The translations under genes were made by a program, and so were the position numbers. A stretch of DNA of 64,000 nucleotides from Streptosporangium violaceochromogenes (GTDB taxonomy: Bacteria; Actinomycetota; Actinomycetes; Streptosporangiales; Streptosporangiaceae). The DNA is taken from NCBI RefSeq assembly GCF_014654615.1, contig NZ_BNBB01000011.1:140079-204078 (forward strand). The letters run 5' to 3'. Below are positions 19,424-27,619 of this stretch, one piece after another. The notes beneath the pieces are model-generated. The model was given only the letters and a program-made list of their open reading frames with translations, ran no database searches and had not been told where the DNA came from. The first letter of the stretch is position 1. Each line of letters opens with the position of its first letter.

Positions 19424-19591
19424 CGCACCGTCGTGGAGTGCCCACCCTGCCGGGCCGGCGCGGAGGTCCGTCACGACCAACCGCTCGGCTTCGCCGAGGG
19501 CGACAGGCGTTTCGCGTCCCGCACCGTCCTTACGGGCGAGGTTCCGCTGACCGACGACATGATCTCCACGGGGAAGGCATCGTGTTCCTGA
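19424..19591 (+). pseudogene. cas5e: 3' remnant of cas5e (Type I-E CRISPR)
   Basis: The last 55 codons read like the C-terminus of Cas5e: RHDQPL...DRRFASRTVL lines up with the end of Escherichia coli Cas5e, recalled as ARDEPM...RQFASREWYV. The stop lies 7 bp inside the cas6e frame, the overlap expected of a cas5e-cas6e junction. Upstream the frame degenerates into Pro/Arg-rich sequence without Cas5 motifs, so only the 3' end is kept. The match is by eye and short, but gene order supports it. Confidence 0.6.
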
Positions 19592-20253
19592 CCAAGCTCA
19601 CCGTCGACCATCGGTCCCCGGCCTTCCGCCGCGACATCGCCGACGTCCACGACATGCACCGGACCGTGATGTCGGCCTACCCCGAACTGCCCCCCACCGC
19701 CGCCTACCGCAGCGCGCACGGCGTCCTGTGGCGCATCGACCCGGTCCCGAGGGGCGGGGTCGTGCAGTACGTCCAGAGCCACACCGCCCCCGACTGGGGC
19801 CGCCTCCCGGAGGGGCTGCTCCTGCGGCCGGCGGAGGTCCGCCCCCTTCAGCCCGTGCTCAACGCGATCGTGCCGGGCCGGAGGTTCGCGTTCCGGCTCA
19901 TGGCCAACCCGACCCGTTGCGTCCGGGTGGAGGACGACGCCGACAAGCGCCGGCGCGTCCCGCTGCGGCAGCCCGCCCGGCAGATCGCGTGGCTCATCGC
20001 CAAGGGGGAGCAGCACGGCTTCGTCATCCCCGCCGGCCGCCAGGGCGCCCCCGACGTGACGGCCAGCCCCGTCCCCCGGCTGGTCGGCAAGCGCCGGGAG
20101 CCGCGGCACATCGTCATCCACCCCGTCCGCTACGACGGCCACCTGGTGGTCACCGACCCCGAAGCCTTCACCGCCGCCGTGACCGACGGCGTCGGCCGCG
20201 CCAAGTCCTACGGCTGCGGCCTCCTCACCCTCGCCCCCGCCCGCCCCGGGTGA
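19582..20253 (+). CDS. cas6e: Cas6e CRISPR RNA endoribonuclease, orphan
   Basis: A 223-residue CasE/Cas6e protein, normal length. It starts FLTKLTVD, has DMHRTVMSAYP with histidine at position 26 (the catalytic position in Thermus Cas6e), FRLMANPTRCV, and ends with the glycine-rich RNA-binding loop GRAKSYGCGLLTLA. The family cuts Type I-E crRNA precursors. No cas1, cas2, cas3, cas8e, cas11 or cas7 and no array lie in the window, so it is an orphan next to a restriction system. It could process arrays elsewhere in the genome or be a survivor of operon decay. GTG at 19582. Confidence 0.88.
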   Translation: MFLTKLTVDHRSPAFRRDIADVHDMHRTVMSAYPELPPTAAYRSAHGVLWRIDPVPRGGVVQYVQSHTAPDWGRLPEGLLLRPAEVRPLQPVLNAIVPGRRFAFRLMANPTRCVRVEDDADKRRRVPLRQPARQIAWLIAKGEQHGFVIPAGRQGAPDVTASPVPRLVGKRREPRHIVIHPVRYDGHLVVTDPEAFTAAVTDGVGRAKSYGCGLLTLAPARPG

Positions 20254-20276
20254 TCCCTGTTCCCCTCGCGTGACCT

Positions 20277-20305
20277 CGCGTGCCGGGCGGGGCATCCGGC
20301 ACGCG
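20277..20305 (+). terminator. Terminator after cas6e
   Basis: A perfect 10-bp stem (CGCGTGCCGG and complement) with a 9-nt loop, 24 bp after the cas6e stop. It may also serve the convergent DUF6119 gene. Confidence 0.65.
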
Positions 20306-20415
20306 CGACATCGTTCCCGGGAGCACATGCGAACGCCGGCCCCGTCCCCAAGGTTCACGCGGGCTCCGGTGGCCGGCCCCTTGGCCCCGCCCCCGCATCC
20401 GGCGGGAGAGCGAGG

Positions 20416-22068
20416 TTACGCGGCCTCCTCCCAGGCGACCTCGGCCGGGATGCCGACGACCTCGACCGTCACACCGTGGTCGCGCCGGAGGGTGTCGGCG
20501 AGGTTCACGAGGGCGACCTGCGCGAACGGGTAGAGCGTGTCGGGCGTCACCTCCTTCCCCTTCAGGAGAACGGCCAGGACGACCTTCCTCGGGACGAAGT
20601 CCTCCGGAACGGTGATCTGGCCGCCGCTGACCTGGGCGACCATGGCGCTGAACCTCGCACGCGCCTCCGGCTGGAAGAACAGCGCCTGGGTCGAGACGAG
20701 CGCCTGGTTGAACTGGTGACTCAGCGGCTGCGAACCGGCCGCCGCCTTGACGTGGACCAGGGCGTGCCGGTGGGTGAAGCCGTCGCACGCCTCGAACCCC
20801 CGGCCCCTGCAGTGCTGCGACGTCCTGATGAACCTCTGGTCGAGGCACACGTAGTTGCTCCGCCCGAAGTGGTGCTGCACCCGCAGGTTGTAGTCCTCCT
20901 CCTTCTCACCGAATCGCCAGGGCGGCATCTCCGGCTCCGGCGTGTCCACAATCAGCTCACGCAACCGGCGCCTGATCGACTCCACGTAGAGGGCTCCGCA
21001 CTCGTACCACTCGCCGTCGCTGAGCTGGTAGACATACGCCCCGACCGACACCGTGGCCTCGATCCAGCGCACGGCCTGGACCCGGCCGATCAGTTCCCCG
21101 CCCTCACGGCCGGCGCACATCTCGACGTACCCCTTGCGCAGCGCCGTGGCCGGGCTCAGGCAGTACTGAACCCCGCACCGCCACCGCAGGTCGTCGAGGT
21201 CGAGCTCGTCCCTGACGATCACCGCACTACCGATCTTGATCCGGTACGAGCGGGCCTCGTGACGCCGATCGGCGAGATCGACGGGAACCACGATCTGAAG
21301 GCACAGGTCGCCGTGTCCGCGAAGCCCTTCGTCCAGCAGGGCGTCGAGCCTGGCACGCAGAGCCGCGCCCCCCACCGGCCGGATCGCCTCAAGGGGCCCG
21401 AACTCGGGCGGCACCTCCCGGCCGCTGATCTCGTTCAGGCGGTGCAGCAGGGCGAGGAACGCCTTCGGGTCCACCGGGATGGGCAGCCGCAGGCCGTCGG
21501 CCCCCTCGACGGAGACCGTCTCCCGGTGGGACAGACCGAGGTCGGCCGCCCGGATCAGGCCGCCGAGCTTCCTGACCAGCTCGGCGTGGTCGCGCAGGCC
21601 GATGCCGCCGATGGGGATCCCGCCGGGGACGAAGGTGGAGTCCTGCCGGGAGACACCGCCGAGAGTGCGGCGGACGACGTCCTGAACCTGGCGCGGATCG
21701 ACGACGCGCAGCGCGCAGCGAAGCCCGAAGCCGGGCTCCTTGGCGTCCGTCATGGACAGGTAACCCCGGCCGAACCCGATGCCGTAGACGTGCTCGCCCA
21801 CACCGACGACGAGCACGGCCTCACCGTCCTGCCGGGCCAGGTCGACCGAGACCCCGGCGAGGTGGGACAGTCCGGCGGACCAGTTGGTCCTGGCCGCCGG
21901 GAGCTGCCGTGAGTACAGGATCGCCGGGGCGCCGGAGACGTCGATCGGAACGACCTCGACTCCGTGTTCGGCGAGGCGGCCGACGGAGGTGGCGTCGAAC
22001 ATCGCGTCCATGGTCGGTGCGATGCCGGTCAGCCGGTACACGGTGGCGGGCAGGGTCATGGGTGCCAT
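20416..22068 (-). CDS. DUF6119 / TIGR04141 sporadically distributed protein
   Basis: A 550-residue protein that I assign to the TIGR04141 (DUF6119) family from its overall pattern: an N-terminal TVYRLTGIAPTMDAM, YSRQLPAARTNWSAGLSHLAG, GFGRGYLSM, and the C-terminal YNLRVQHHFGRSNYVCLDQR and FEACDGFTHRHALVHVKAA block. The function is unproven; the family is scattered by horizontal transfer and tends to sit near restriction-modification genes, as here. Several conserved His, Cys and Asp residues in the last third suggest an enzyme. ATG at 22068 follows TGGAGGAATGCC. Divergent from the solitary methylase gene. Confidence 0.72.
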   Translation of the reverse strand: MAPMTLPATVYRLTGIAPTMDAMFDATSVGRLAEHGVEVVPIDVSGAPAILYSRQLPAARTNWSAGLSHLAGVSVDLARQDGEAVLVVGVGEHVYGIGFGRGYLSMTDAKEPGFGLRCALRVVDPRQVQDVVRRTLGGVSRQDSTFVPGGIPIGGIGLRDHAELVRKLGGLIRAADLGLSHRETVSVEGADGLRLPIPVDPKAFLALLHRLNEISGREVPPEFGPLEAIRPVGGAALRARLDALLDEGLRGHGDLCLQIVVPVDLADRRHEARSYRIKIGSAVIVRDELDLDDLRWRCGVQYCLSPATALRKGYVEMCAGREGGELIGRVQAVRWIEATVSVGAYVYQLSDGEWYECGALYVESIRRRLRELIVDTPEPEMPPWRFGEKEEDYNLRVQHHFGRSNYVCLDQRFIRTSQHCRGRGFEACDGFTHRHALVHVKAAAGSQPLSHQFNQALVSTQALFFQPEARARFSAMVAQVSGGQITVPEDFVPRKVVLAVLLKGKEVTPDTLYPFAQVALVNLADTLRRDHGVTVEVVGIPAEVAWEEAA

Positions 22069-22193
22069 GGCATTCCTCCAGGGGGAGATGGGGGAGACGA
22101 CGCGCGCCACCACCCGGGTCAGTAAGGCTGCTTCCGCCAAGAATGCATGAAAGCACTGTTAAATACAAACCAGTTGTCGAACTTCGCTTCAGA

Positions 22194-22222
22194 TTGATAG
22201 CATCAGATCAGTCGCTTAATAA
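22194..22222 (+). promoter_or_regulatory. Candidate promoter of the HTH-methylase gene
   Basis: TTGATA and TAATAA lie 17 bp apart in an AT-rich divergent region. The -10 overlaps the AAGGAGG ribosome site, so the transcript would have only about 7 leader bases; that conflict lowers confidence. Confidence 0.35.
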
Positions 22223-22235
22223 GGAGGAAGGCGTC

Positions 22236-24308
22236 GTGTCCCAGCCGTCCGTGCACGTGACCGCCGCCGAGATCTCGCGACTCGCCGGCGTCACCCGCGC
22301 CACCGTCAGCAACTGGCGGCGACGCCACCCCGACTTCCCCCCTCCCACCGCGGGGTCGGATGCCAGCCCCCTCTACGACCTGGCCGCCGTCCACGCCTGG
22401 CTGAGGTCACGCGGCCAGGCCCCCACGGCCACGCCCGTCGAAGAGCTGCGGACCCTCCTGCGCATGCGCACCGGCAGACCGGTCGCGACACGACTACTCC
22501 CGTTCGTGCACGCGACCGCCCGTCTCCCGGCGGCCAGGCTGACCAAGCTGACGAAGCTGGCCGACGACGCCCTCGTCGCCGCCGCGACCCGCGCCGTCGC
22601 CACGGAGGCCACCGACCTGCCCGTCACGCCGGGCGACTTCGGCCCGGGTGACGCCGAGTTGCTGCGGGCCGTGCTGAACGGCCTCCTCGACGAAGGCGGT
22701 CAGGTCGTGCTCGACGCCCTGGCCGAGCGGGAGCTGACCGACAGCCACGCGATGAGCTTCCACGACACTCCGCAACCGCTCGCCGACCTCATGGCCCGGC
22801 TCCTCCACACCGGCGATCCGTACCCCCCGACGGTCCTCGACCCGGCCTGCGGCAATGGCACCCTCCTTGAGGCGGCGGGCCGGCAGGGGGCGACCCACCT
22901 CCTCGGCCAGGACCGGGTCGACGTCCAAGCCCTGCGCAGCGCCGTCCATCTGAGGATCACCATGCCCGACCGGCGCACGGTGGTCAGAGTCGGAGACAGT
23001 CTCCGCGCCGACGCGTTCGCCGAACGGCACGCCGACGCGATCCTGTGCAACCTGCCCTTCGGCGACCGAGACTGGGGGCACGACGAGCTGGCCTACGACC
23101 GGCGCTGGACCTTCGGCCCACCGCCGCGCGGCGAGAGCGAGCTGGCCTGGGTGCAGCACGCGCTGGCCCATCTGACTCCCGGCGGCCACGCCGTACTGCT
23201 CCTGCCGCCCTCGACGGGCCTGCGCACCTCCGGGAAGGCGATCCGCACCGAGTTGCTCAAGGCCGGAGCACTGCGCGCCGTGATCGCCCTCCCCTCAGGG
23301 GTCGCCGTGCCGCTGCACGTCGGCCTCCACCTGTGGGTGCTACGCCGCCCCGGCCCGAACGCGTCCGCCGACCCGATCCTGATGATCGACCTGGCCGGTG
23401 AAACGGACCGCCGCGAGCACACCGACGGGGAGGCGTTCGCCGAGACGGTTCTCACCGCGTGGCGCTCCTACCTCCGCGACCCGGCGAAATTCGAATCCGC
23501 CTCCCCCTCGGTCCGCGCCGTGCCGGTGGTGGAGCTGTTCGGCGACAACGTCGACCTCACCCCGGTCCGGCACCTGCACCGCGCCAGACCCGACCCCGCC
23601 GCGGCCTCCCGCCAGGCACACTCCCTGCTGGAGCGGCTCTCCGAGAGCCTCGACACGTTCTCGGCCGCGGCGACCACCCCGGCCTGGGCCGATACAGCAC
23701 CCGAGGCCGAGGCCCGGACATGGCGCACCGCCACCGTGAGCGACCTCGCCAAAGGCGACCTGCTCACCATCCTGCGCCCGGCGCGCGACACCTCTGACGA
23801 CCCCCTCCCCGAAGAGCACCTCACCCGGCCCGTCCTCACCGGCCGGGACGTGGCGACCGGCGGTCGCGCCACCGGCACCGGGGACGACCGGGCGGCGACG
23901 CCGGTCGTCGTGGAGCCCGGAGACGTGCTGCTGCCCAAGGTCGCCTCCCGCGAGCGGGTCGTCTGCCGAGTGGCGGACGAGGACGACGCCGGGTGCCTGC
24001 TCGGCACGGGTGTCAGCGCGCTCCGCGTCGATCCGGCCCGCCTGGACCCCTGGTTCCTCGCCGGGTTCCTGATCTCCGAGGAGAACATGGCCGCCACCAC
24101 GGGGCTGCGGCAGGAACTCCTTCTCGACCCCCGGCGGCTCAAGGTGCCGCTGCTGCCGCTGGAGGAACAGCGCCGGTACGGCAAGGCCTTCCGCGATCTC
24201 CACCGCCTGGAACAGGCCGCCCGCCGCGCGCGAGACCTCGTCGCCGAGACCACCCGGGCCGTCTCCGCCGCCCTGACCGAAGGCGCTCTCGCGCCGCCGG
24301 CCCCCTGA
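22236..24308 (+). CDS. N6-adenine DNA methylase with N-terminal HTH and C-terminal TRD-like domain
   Basis: A 690-residue multidomain protein. Residues 8-60 form a helix-turn-helix with AEISRLAGVTRATVSNWRRR. The methylase core has motif I as DPACGNG near 202-208 and motif IV as NLPF near 272 (usually NPPF/NPPY). The last 150 residues resemble an HsdS half: PVVVEPGDVLLPKV and LLDPRRLKVPLLPLEEQRR followed by a helical spacer. It may thus recognise and methylate DNA alone. No cognate nuclease is adjacent; it is divergent from DUF6119 and 99 bp ahead of hsdM. GTG at 22236 has AAGGAGG upstream. Confidence 0.85.
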   Translation: MSQPSVHVTAAEISRLAGVTRATVSNWRRRHPDFPPPTAGSDASPLYDLAAVHAWLRSRGQAPTATPVEELRTLLRMRTGRPVATRLLPFVHATARLPAARLTKLTKLADDALVAAATRAVATEATDLPVTPGDFGPGDAELLRAVLNGLLDEGGQVVLDALAERELTDSHAMSFHDTPQPLADLMARLLHTGDPYPPTVLDPACGNGTLLEAAGRQGATHLLGQDRVDVQALRSAVHLRITMPDRRTVVRVGDSLRADAFAERHADAILCNLPFGDRDWGHDELAYDRRWTFGPPPRGESELAWVQHALAHLTPGGHAVLLLPPSTGLRTSGKAIRTELLKAGALRAVIALPSGVAVPLHVGLHLWVLRRPGPNASADPILMIDLAGETDRREHTDGEAFAETVLTAWRSYLRDPAKFESASPSVRAVPVVELFGDNVDLTPVRHLHRARPDPAAASRQAHSLLERLSESLDTFSAAATTPAWADTAPEAEARTWRTATVSDLAKGDLLTILRPARDTSDDPLPEEHLTRPVLTGRDVATGGRATGTGDDRAATPVVVEPGDVLLPKVASRERVVCRVADEDDAGCLLGTGVSALRVDPARLDPWFLAGFLISEENMAATTGLRQELLLDPRRLKVPLLPLEEQRRYGKAFRDLHRLEQAARRARDLVAETTRAVSAALTEGALAPPAP

Positions 24309-24407
24309 CGTCACACCCGACGCCGCCGGGAGCGCCCGTTTTCTCCCCCGCGTCGGTCCAACCTGAAAACATTGTGCTCCCGCCGGTCATGAGAGAAGGA
24401 CCCACCG

Positions 24408-26378
24408 TTGGATCTCGGCCAACACTCCCATCTGTCCAACCACGCCTGGGCCGTCGCCGACCTGCTGCGCGGCGACTTCAAACGGCACGAGTACGGCAAG
24501 GTCATCCTGCCGTTCACCGTCCTGCGCCGTCTCGAATGCGTCCTGGCGCCGACCCGCGACAAGGTCGCCGACGCCTACGAGGGCGGGGAGAGGCGAGAGT
24601 TCTTCCTGCGCCGGGCCGCCGGGCACGGTTTCTACAACACCAGCCGCTACACCCTGAAGAAGATCGCCGACGACCCGCAGCACGCCGCCGCCAACCTGGC
24701 CAAGTACGTGGCGACCTTCTCCGAGAACGCCCGTGAGGTGCTGGAGAAGTACGACTTCGCCCAGCAGGTCAAGAAACTCGACGAGGCGAAGCTGGTCTAC
24801 CAGGTCGTCGGTAAGTTCGCCGACCTCGACCTGCGCCCCGCGACGGTCCCCAACCAGCAGATGGGCTACGTCTTCGAGGACCTGATCCGGCGTTTCGCCG
24901 AGGCGTCCAACGAGACCGCCGGTGAGCACTTCACCCCGCGCGAGGTCATCGAGCTGATGGTGAACCTCCTCATCGCCCCCGACGCCGACCTGCTGCGCGA
25001 GAGCGGCGTCGTCCGCACCGTCCTCGACCCGGCCTGTGGCACCGGCGGCATGCTCAGCGCCGCCGAGGAGCACATCACCGCCTTCAACCCCGGCGCCACC
25101 GTCAAGGCGTTCGGGCAGGAGCTCAACCCCGAGTCGTGGGCGATCTGCCGCTCCGACCTCATGATCAAGGGCCAGGACCCGGACAACATCGCCTTCGGCA
25201 ACTCCTTCACCGACGACGGTCATCTGCGCGAGAGGTTCGACTACCTGCTGGCCAACCCGCCGTTCGGCGTCGAGTGGAAGAAGATCAAGAACCAGGTCGA
25301 GGCCGAGCACAAGACCGACCCCGACGGCAAGTTCCGGGCCGGCCTGCCGCGCATCAACGACGGCTCGTTCCTCTTCCTCCAGCACATGATCTCGAAGATG
25401 AAGGCGCCCGCCGTGGGCGGCAGCCGCATCGCGATCGTCTTCAACGGCTCCCCGCTCTTCACCGGCGCGGCCGGCTCGGGCGAGTCGGAGATCCGCCGCT
25501 GGATCCTGGAGAACGACTGGCTGGAGGCGATCGTCGCCCTGCCCGACCAGCTCTTCTACAACACCGGCATCTCCACCTATTTCTGGATCCTCAGCAACCG
25601 CAAGAGCGCCGACCGCCGCGGCAAAGTCGTCCTGCTGGACGCCCGGGACTACTGGCAGAAGATGCGCAAGTCCCTCGGCGACAAGCGCAAGGAGATCGGC
25701 GCGGAGCAGATCAGGGAGATCACCCGCCTGTATGGCGAGGCCCTCACCGTGGCCACCGACCCCGACCACCCGCTGCACGGCAAGGTCAAGGTCTTCCGCA
25801 ACGAGGACTTCGGCTACCGCCGCATCACGGTCGAACGCCCCCTCAAGCTCCGGTTCGAGCTCACCGAGAGAGCCCTCGACAAGTTCAACATCCTCGCCCA
25901 GGTTCATGACCTCGTCCACGCCCACAGCCTCACCGAGGCGATCCGCCCCCTGACGGGCTCTGCCTGGACGAAAAAGACAGATGCGTTCTCCGCGCTCCAC
26001 GAGGCCGTCGCCGGTGCCGGGCTGAAGTGGCCGTCGAAGGCACCGTTCCTCAAATCCCTGCGCGACATTCTCGGCATCCGTGACCCGCAGGGCGAGGTGC
26101 AGCACGGGAAGAAGGGCGAGATCGAGCCCGACCCCGAGCTGCGCGACTATGAGAACGTTCCGCTGGACGAGGATGTCGAGGAGTACCTCAAGCGGGAGGT
26201 CCTCCCGCACGTTCCCGACGCCTGGATCGACCACGACAAGACGAAGATCGGCTACGAGATCCCCCTCACCCGCCACTTCTACGTCTACACGCCCCCGCGT
26301 CCTCTGGCCGAGATCGACGCCGAACTAAAGGCCCTTGAGTCCGAGATCCAGACCCTCCTCAGCGAAGTGACCGAATGA
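24408..26378 (+). CDS. hsdM: Type I restriction-modification methylase subunit
   Basis: A 656-residue HsdM that methylates adenine in the site chosen by HsdS. It has the N-terminal four-helix HsdM domain (FKRHEYGKVILPFTVLRRLE), motif I DPACGTGG near 207, motif IV NPPFG near 283, and GEHFTPREVIELM. The last 150 residues form an extension (KPFLKSLRDILG-like to RHFYVYTPPRPLAEID). The TTG start at 24408 is preceded by GAAGGACCC. Its stop overlaps the hsdS ATG as ATGA, so the subunits are co-translated. Confidence 0.95.
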   Translation: MDLGQHSHLSNHAWAVADLLRGDFKRHEYGKVILPFTVLRRLECVLAPTRDKVADAYEGGERREFFLRRAAGHGFYNTSRYTLKKIADDPQHAAANLAKYVATFSENAREVLEKYDFAQQVKKLDEAKLVYQVVGKFADLDLRPATVPNQQMGYVFEDLIRRFAEASNETAGEHFTPREVIELMVNLLIAPDADLLRESGVVRTVLDPACGTGGMLSAAEEHITAFNPGATVKAFGQELNPESWAICRSDLMIKGQDPDNIAFGNSFTDDGHLRERFDYLLANPPFGVEWKKIKNQVEAEHKTDPDGKFRAGLPRINDGSFLFLQHMISKMKAPAVGGSRIAIVFNGSPLFTGAAGSGESEIRRWILENDWLEAIVALPDQLFYNTGISTYFWILSNRKSADRRGKVVLLDARDYWQKMRKSLGDKRKEIGAEQIREITRLYGEALTVATDPDHPLHGKVKVFRNEDFGYRRITVERPLKLRFELTERALDKFNILAQVHDLVHAHSLTEAIRPLTGSAWTKKTDAFSALHEAVAGAGLKWPSKAPFLKSLRDILGIRDPQGEVQHGKKGEIEPDPELRDYENVPLDEDVEEYLKREVLPHVPDAWIDHDKTKIGYEIPLTRHFYVYTPPRPLAEIDAELKALESEIQTLLSEVTE

Positions 26379-27619
26379 CGACCATGCGCCTACGCCATCT
26401 CGCTGATGTCAACCCGGCGACCAAGGCCTTCGATGAACTGAAAGATGAGGAGAAGCTCACCTTTCTACCAATGGAGGCAGTGTGGCCTGGAGAGCGGCTG
26501 GACCTGAGCCGTCGTCGAGCCAAAGCGACAGTGGCTACGGGGTACACCCGCTTTCAAGACGGTGACGTGCTCGTTCCTAAGATCACACCTACCTTCGAGG
26601 CGGGGCGGGCCGTTCTTGTCTCCGGACTTCTTGGAGGTGTCGGAGCGGGGACAACCGAGCTCCACGTGCTCCGCCCCGGGCCGCGGATCGAGCCACGGTT
26701 TCTTTTCTATGTTGTCAACACTCACAGCTTCCTCAAGCTCGGAGAAGCCGAGATGTATGGGGTCGCGGGACAGCAGCGCGTTCCCGACACGTTTTTGCGT
26801 GACTTTGCTATCAAACTTCCAGTCTTGGAAGAACAACGGCGGATCGCGGACTTCCTCGACGCCGAGATCGCCCGCATCGACCGCCTCACAACCCTTCAGA
26901 TCATGGTTCTGGAGAAGCTGGACGAGCGAGAAACCGCCATGCTGGATCTTGCCATCGACGAGTTGATCGGCCGTGCGGGGACCCGTCCACTTCGACGTCA
27001 CATATGGTCTGTGGACCAGGGGACCAGCCCGCAATGCGACGCCATCCCGGCCGAAGAGGACGAATGGGGAGTTCTCAAGGTCAGTTGCCTCCGTCCCGGA
27101 GAATTCTTCGCGCAGGAGAACAAACGCCTTCCTGATGAAACCGCACCTGACGTCAGCAGCGAGGTATGCGAAGGTGACCTGCTCATCACCCGAGCCAACA
27201 CCCCTCAACTTGTGGGCTCAACAGCCGTAGTCGGCCAGGTCCGCTCAAAACTCTTACTGTCGGACAAAATCTTCCGGGTGCGCTTGGAGAAAACCATGCT
27301 GCCCGATTTTGTCGCGACAGTCGCTCGCGGAAGCCGCATCCGGGCAATGTGTTCTGCCAGCTCGAACGGCGCTTCCCAGTCGATGGCGAACATTCGCTTT
27401 GAAGAAGTCAAGGCATGGCCAATGCCTGCTGTCGCCCTTTCTGAGCAAGTGAAGTTCGTAAATCGGATCCGCGAAAGCCGTGCTTCCGTTGAACGCCTCC
27501 GGCCCCTGGTCAAACAGCAGCTCAAGCTTCTTGCCGAGCGACGCCAGGCGCTGATCACGGCGACGGTGACCGGGCAGTTCGACGTTTCCTCGGCGAGCGG
27601 GCGTGGGGTAGAAGCGTGA
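26375..27619 (+). CDS. hsdS: Type I restriction-modification specificity subunit
   Basis: A 414-residue HsdS with two target-recognition domains and two helical spacers. The first spacer is LPVLEEQRRIADFLDAEIARIDRL (residues about 148-175), the second near the C-terminus ends QQLKLLAERRQALITATVTGQFD. Each TRD determines one half of a split DNA site; the site cannot be read from sequence. Codon use is visibly less GC-rich than in hsdM and hsdR, as expected for TRDs exchanged by recombination. It overlaps hsdM and hsdR by a few bases. Confidence 0.94.
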   Translation: MTTMRLRHLADVNPATKAFDELKDEEKLTFLPMEAVWPGERLDLSRRRAKATVATGYTRFQDGDVLVPKITPTFEAGRAVLVSGLLGGVGAGTTELHVLRPGPRIEPRFLFYVVNTHSFLKLGEAEMYGVAGQQRVPDTFLRDFAIKLPVLEEQRRIADFLDAEIARIDRLTTLQIMVLEKLDERETAMLDLAIDELIGRAGTRPLRRHIWSVDQGTSPQCDAIPAEEDEWGVLKVSCLRPGEFFAQENKRLPDETAPDVSSEVCEGDLLITRANTPQLVGSTAVVGQVRSKLLLSDKIFRVRLEKTMLPDFVATVARGSRIRAMCSASSNGASQSMANIRFEEVKAWPMPAVALSEQVKFVNRIRESRASVERLRPLVKQQLKLLAERRQALITATVTGQFDVSSASGRGVEA

